A stretch of DNA of 64,000 nt from Anaerocolumna chitinilytica (lineage in GTDB: Bacteria > Bacillota > Clostridia > Lachnospirales > Lachnospiraceae), in NCBI RefSeq assembly GCF_014218355.1, contig NZ_AP023368.1:3290001-3354000 (forward strand), written 5' to 3'. Of this stretch, positions 61,772 to 64,000 are shown one piece after another. The position numbers and the translations under genes are program-made. The notes under the pieces are model-generated. The model made no database searches. It was given only the letters and a program-made list of their open reading frames with translations, and was not told the DNA's origin. Every line of letters starts with the position of its first letter. Position 1 is the first letter of the stretch.

Positions 61772-63022
61772 CTATTGTAAAAGTCCTTCTTTATCAATGC
61801 CTTCTAAGTTCCCTACCAGGGAAATACTAACATTTTCTTTCACTAAATATTTGGCTGCAAACTGTTTGATTTCTTCTCTGGTTACAGCATTCACCTTCTC
61901 GATAATTTCTTCTAAAGGTATAATATATCCTCGGAAAAGCATTGCCTTTCCATTGCTGTTCATACGATTCTTTGCAGTCTCATCGCCCAGTATAAGTTCC
62001 GTTTTTATCTGCTCCTTACACATCGAGAGTTCTTCATCCGTAATCCCGTTCTCTTTGATATCATCAATAATCTGAAAAATATTATTTATGACTGGTTTTA
62101 ATTGAGAAGGATTCATAGCACCGTATATATGAAAAAGTCCTGCTTTGGAATATGAGCTTCCATAGGAATATATTGTATAGGTTAAACCAAGGTTTTCTCT
62201 GATTTCCTGAAATAATCTGGAATTTATACTTCCGCCGAACACTGAATTCAGAACAGTAAGTATATATTTTTCACTTGCATCTGATTGAATCGATTCATAA
62301 GCCATATTCAGATGGAGCTGCTCCACGTCTTTGTCTTTTACATAGAATGTAGATTCATAAGTAGGTGCGGGGGCTATTACTGATTTTTCACCGGATGGTA
62401 TCTTACTGAAATTCAGCTCTAACCGTTCCATAATTTCATCTTCCTTATAATTACCCGCTACAGATATCACCATATTCTGAGTTACATAGTGCTTTTTCAT
62501 AAATTCCACTACTTCCGCTCTGGTGATATTTTTTACTGTTTCTTTCGACCCTGAAATCTGATACCCCAGAGGATGCTTGTCCCAGACTTTCATCTGAAGC
62601 ATTTCATGAACCAGATCCTCCGGTGAATCATCATACATATCAATTTCTTCTATGATAACCCCCTTTTCCTTTTGAAATGAGTTTTCTTCAAAAAGAGAGT
62701 TATTAAACATATCTCCTAATATATCAATTGCAATAGGTAGATGCTCGTCCAAGGTTACCGCATAAAAGGATGTACATTCCTTACTGGTATAGGCATTAAT
62801 ATCTCCTCCTATTTTAGCCATTTCATCTGCAATCTGCTTTGCACTCCTGTTTTCTGTTCCTTTAAAGAGCATATGCTCAATTATATGTGAAATCCCGTTA
62901 TTCTTAGCATTCTCATTGGAAGAACCTACCTTAACCCATATCCCTAATGCCGCACTTCTTAGATATGGCATTGCTTCCAATACAACAGTTATTCCATTGG
63001 ATAATTTCCTGGTATTTACCAT
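61772..63022 (-). CDS. M16-family zinc peptidase (YmxG/processing-peptidase type), 416 aa
   Basis: Pitrilysin-type metallopeptidase, beta-subunit-like short form. The inverted zinc motif is HIIEH in NNGISHIIEHMLFKGTENRS, with the downstream Glu in ECTSFYAVTLDEHLPIAID. Motifs SRLFQEIRENLGLTYTIYSY and ISLVGN at the end are normal. Start at ATG 63022 (MVNTRKLSNG), with AAAGG 9 nt upstream; the TTG at 63031 abuts that site. In Bacillus, M16 genes (ymfF/ymfG, ymxG) lie near ftsK/spoIIIE and tepA, in keeping with this neighbourhood. Cytoplasmic; the substrate is unknown. Confidence 0.93.
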   Translation of the reverse strand: MVNTRKLSNGITVVLEAMPYLRSAALGIWVKVGSSNENAKNNGISHIIEHMLFKGTENRSAKQIADEMAKIGGDINAYTSKECTSFYAVTLDEHLPIAIDILGDMFNNSLFEENSFQKEKGVIIEEIDMYDDSPEDLVHEMLQMKVWDKHPLGYQISGSKETVKNITRAEVVEFMKKHYVTQNMVISVAGNYKEDEIMERLELNFSKIPSGEKSVIAPAPTYESTFYVKDKDVEQLHLNMAYESIQSDASEKYILTVLNSVFGGSINSRLFQEIRENLGLTYTIYSYGSSYSKAGLFHIYGAMNPSQLKPVINNIFQIIDDIKENGITDEELSMCKEQIKTELILGDETAKNRMNSNGKAMLFRGYIIPLEEIIEKVNAVTREEIKQFAAKYLVKENVSISLVGNLEGIDKEGLLQ

Positions 63023-63157
63023 TAATTTCAACCTTTCTGATAATCGATAAATTCAATTGTATCATCATTGCAGTTATTATACAACAGTGAAAAATCCAAT
63101 GTGTTTATTTATTTACATTATTTGTATTTTTAATCTTTTCTTTCATATTGTGTAATG

Positions 63158-64000
63158 CTAATACTGAACAAAATCCTTGTCAAAGTTTACTTCTGTCACA
63201 CCATTGAATTCCGCCAGATGATACGCTGCACCTTTTACACCTTCCTGATACTTATCCCAATTCCTGCCTTCTTCCAGCCATATCCGCTTTACGTCCAGCG
63301 CTTTTTTCTTACGGTTTAATATAAATTCACCTCTGCCAATAATATCGTCGTCAGATAAGATAGGAAGCACATAATGCCCATATTTCCGTTTATCAAGGGG
63401 GGTATAGATCTCCCATTTATAATCAAAATCAAAGAGACTTTGAATAAGCTTTCTATCCCAGAGCATATTGTCAAGTGGTGCCAATAATTCTGTTCTTTCA
63501 GTACAGGATTCCTTCGCACTACTTAATAACTTAATATCCTCTTTCATACAATACAAGGGATCCTTTATCTCTTCTACATTTAGCTTAACTATTTTACCTT
63601 TTTCCAATAACTCACCAAATATTTTCTCCCTGTCCGAGGCCTTAAGATTCTTGATACCTAGCCAGGCATCGGAAGGCTTATTCCAAAGCAGTCCCACACC
63701 GGATATTCTTCTTAATACTCTCCATTTATAATGATCATAATCTTCCTTTAAAGGGTCCCTGCGTTTATATTCTTTCCCCAAATACTCTTTTGCAGGTGCA
63801 TAATACTTATTCGAGCCCTTTTTATGATGGATAATCAATTCTCCGGCAAAATAAAGATTCTCAAGAGCGATTCTTGATAAGCTGGTATTCATTCCCCAAT
63901 ACCAATCAACGCTCTCCCCTGTCTTTATATCCTTTGAACTGATTGGACCAACTTCTTTCATCTTCTTTAGAATAACCGGTGCAAGTGCATTGACTTCCCT
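63158..64000 (-). CDS. YcaQ/AlkZ-like winged-helix protein (5' end cut by window)
   Basis: C-terminal 280 residues of a HTH_42/AlkZ-family protein, the family of the E. coli interstrand-crosslink glycosylase YcaQ. Recognisable are WYWGMNTSLSRIALENLYFA, a winged-helix region, and the very typical LLAPLDNMLWDRKLIQSLF followed by DFDYKWEIYTPLDKRKYGHY and VLPIL. The frame stays open from 63961 to the window edge (13 more codons reading REVNALAPVILKK), so the ATG at 63961 is not the true start and about 100-120 residues lie outside. The YcaQ QxQ catalytic motif would be in the missing part, so activity cannot be judged. Confidence 0.85.
   Translation of the reverse strand, partial: REVNALAPVILKKMKEVGPISSKDIKTGESVDWYWGMNTSLSRIALENLYFAGELIIHHKKGSNKYYAPAKEYLGKEYKRRDPLKEDYDHYKWRVLRRISGVGLLWNKPSDAWLGIKNLKASDREKIFGELLEKGKIVKLNVEEIKDPLYCMKEDIKLLSSAKESCTERTELLAPLDNMLWDRKLIQSLFDFDYKWEIYTPLDKRKYGHYVLPILSDDDIIGRGEFILNRKKKALDVKRIWLEEGRNWDKYQEGVKGAAYHLAEFNGVTEVNFDKDFVQY

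Noticed and set aside
63158..63961. Complete 267-residue gene starting at ATG 63961
   Set aside because: The frame is open to the window edge and the upstream codons read like the family, so the protein is truncated by the window.

Overview
The window looks like chromosomal DNA of a low-GC, anaerobic, spore-forming-type Firmicute, most likely a plant-polysaccharide-degrading member of the Lachnospiraceae (Anaerocolumna/Lachnoclostridium-like). The evidence is the AT-rich sequence with strong AGGAGG ribosome sites, the tepA-ylzJ-ftsK order typical of Firmicutes, formate-THF ligase plus FolD, an archaeal-type AspRS, a clostridial-type 4Fe ferredoxin, many LacI regulators and a large carbohydrate ABC/glycosidase locus. 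I see no rRNA, tRNA, CRISPR array, prophage or intact insertion sequence.

Layout. 1-7,077: rimO (cut by the window edge), an unknown membrane protein, a COG0523 (CobW-type) metallochaperone with a TPR gene and the collapsed remnant of a second CobW gene behind a strong promoter carrying a large Fur/Zur-like dyad, then folD with a small unknown gene. 7,402-13,809: an aconitase-family hydratase, then a hexuronate module of kdgK diverging from a LacI regulator and uxaC, with two matching palindromic operators. 14,125-21,238: alkaline phosphatase, a YibE/F membrane protein, ferredoxin, a DUF3892 protein, a sugar-dehydrogenase-like beta-propeller and a soluble MCP/FIST sensor pair. 21,444-22,783: pyrBI.

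22,871-41,420 is one large locus, probably for a beta-galactan. A strong promoter with two LacI-type operators drives two solute-binding proteins, two pairs of ABC permeases, an NHL/TPR membrane protein, a YIP1-like protein, a DUF5696-like protein, a secreted GH30 and a LacI regulator. A GH35 beta-galactosidase behind the same operator type closes the cluster. A three-unit, two-hairpin repeat array fills the gap before the GH30 gene, and no ATPase is encoded.

41,734-49,229 is an unusual five-gene run (NUDIX/NrtR-like, large methyltransferase, SPFH, NAD-kinase-like, RecQ) behind an AT-rich 14-bp tandem repeat. 49,752-54,628 holds a superoxide dismutase-like gene, fhs, a phosphoglycolate-phosphatase-like gene and aspS. 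The aspS leader is the most striking find. It has a consensus promoter, an 18-residue leader peptide with three consecutive Asp codons, and a chain of mutually exclusive hairpins ending in a terminator, so it reads as a ribosome-mediated attenuator rather than a T-box. 55,154-64,000: a RimK-like ATP-grasp ligase, ftsK, ylzJ-like, tepA, a glycerol-1-phosphate-dehydrogenase homologue that has lost metal-site residues, an M16 peptidase and a truncated YcaQ-like protein.
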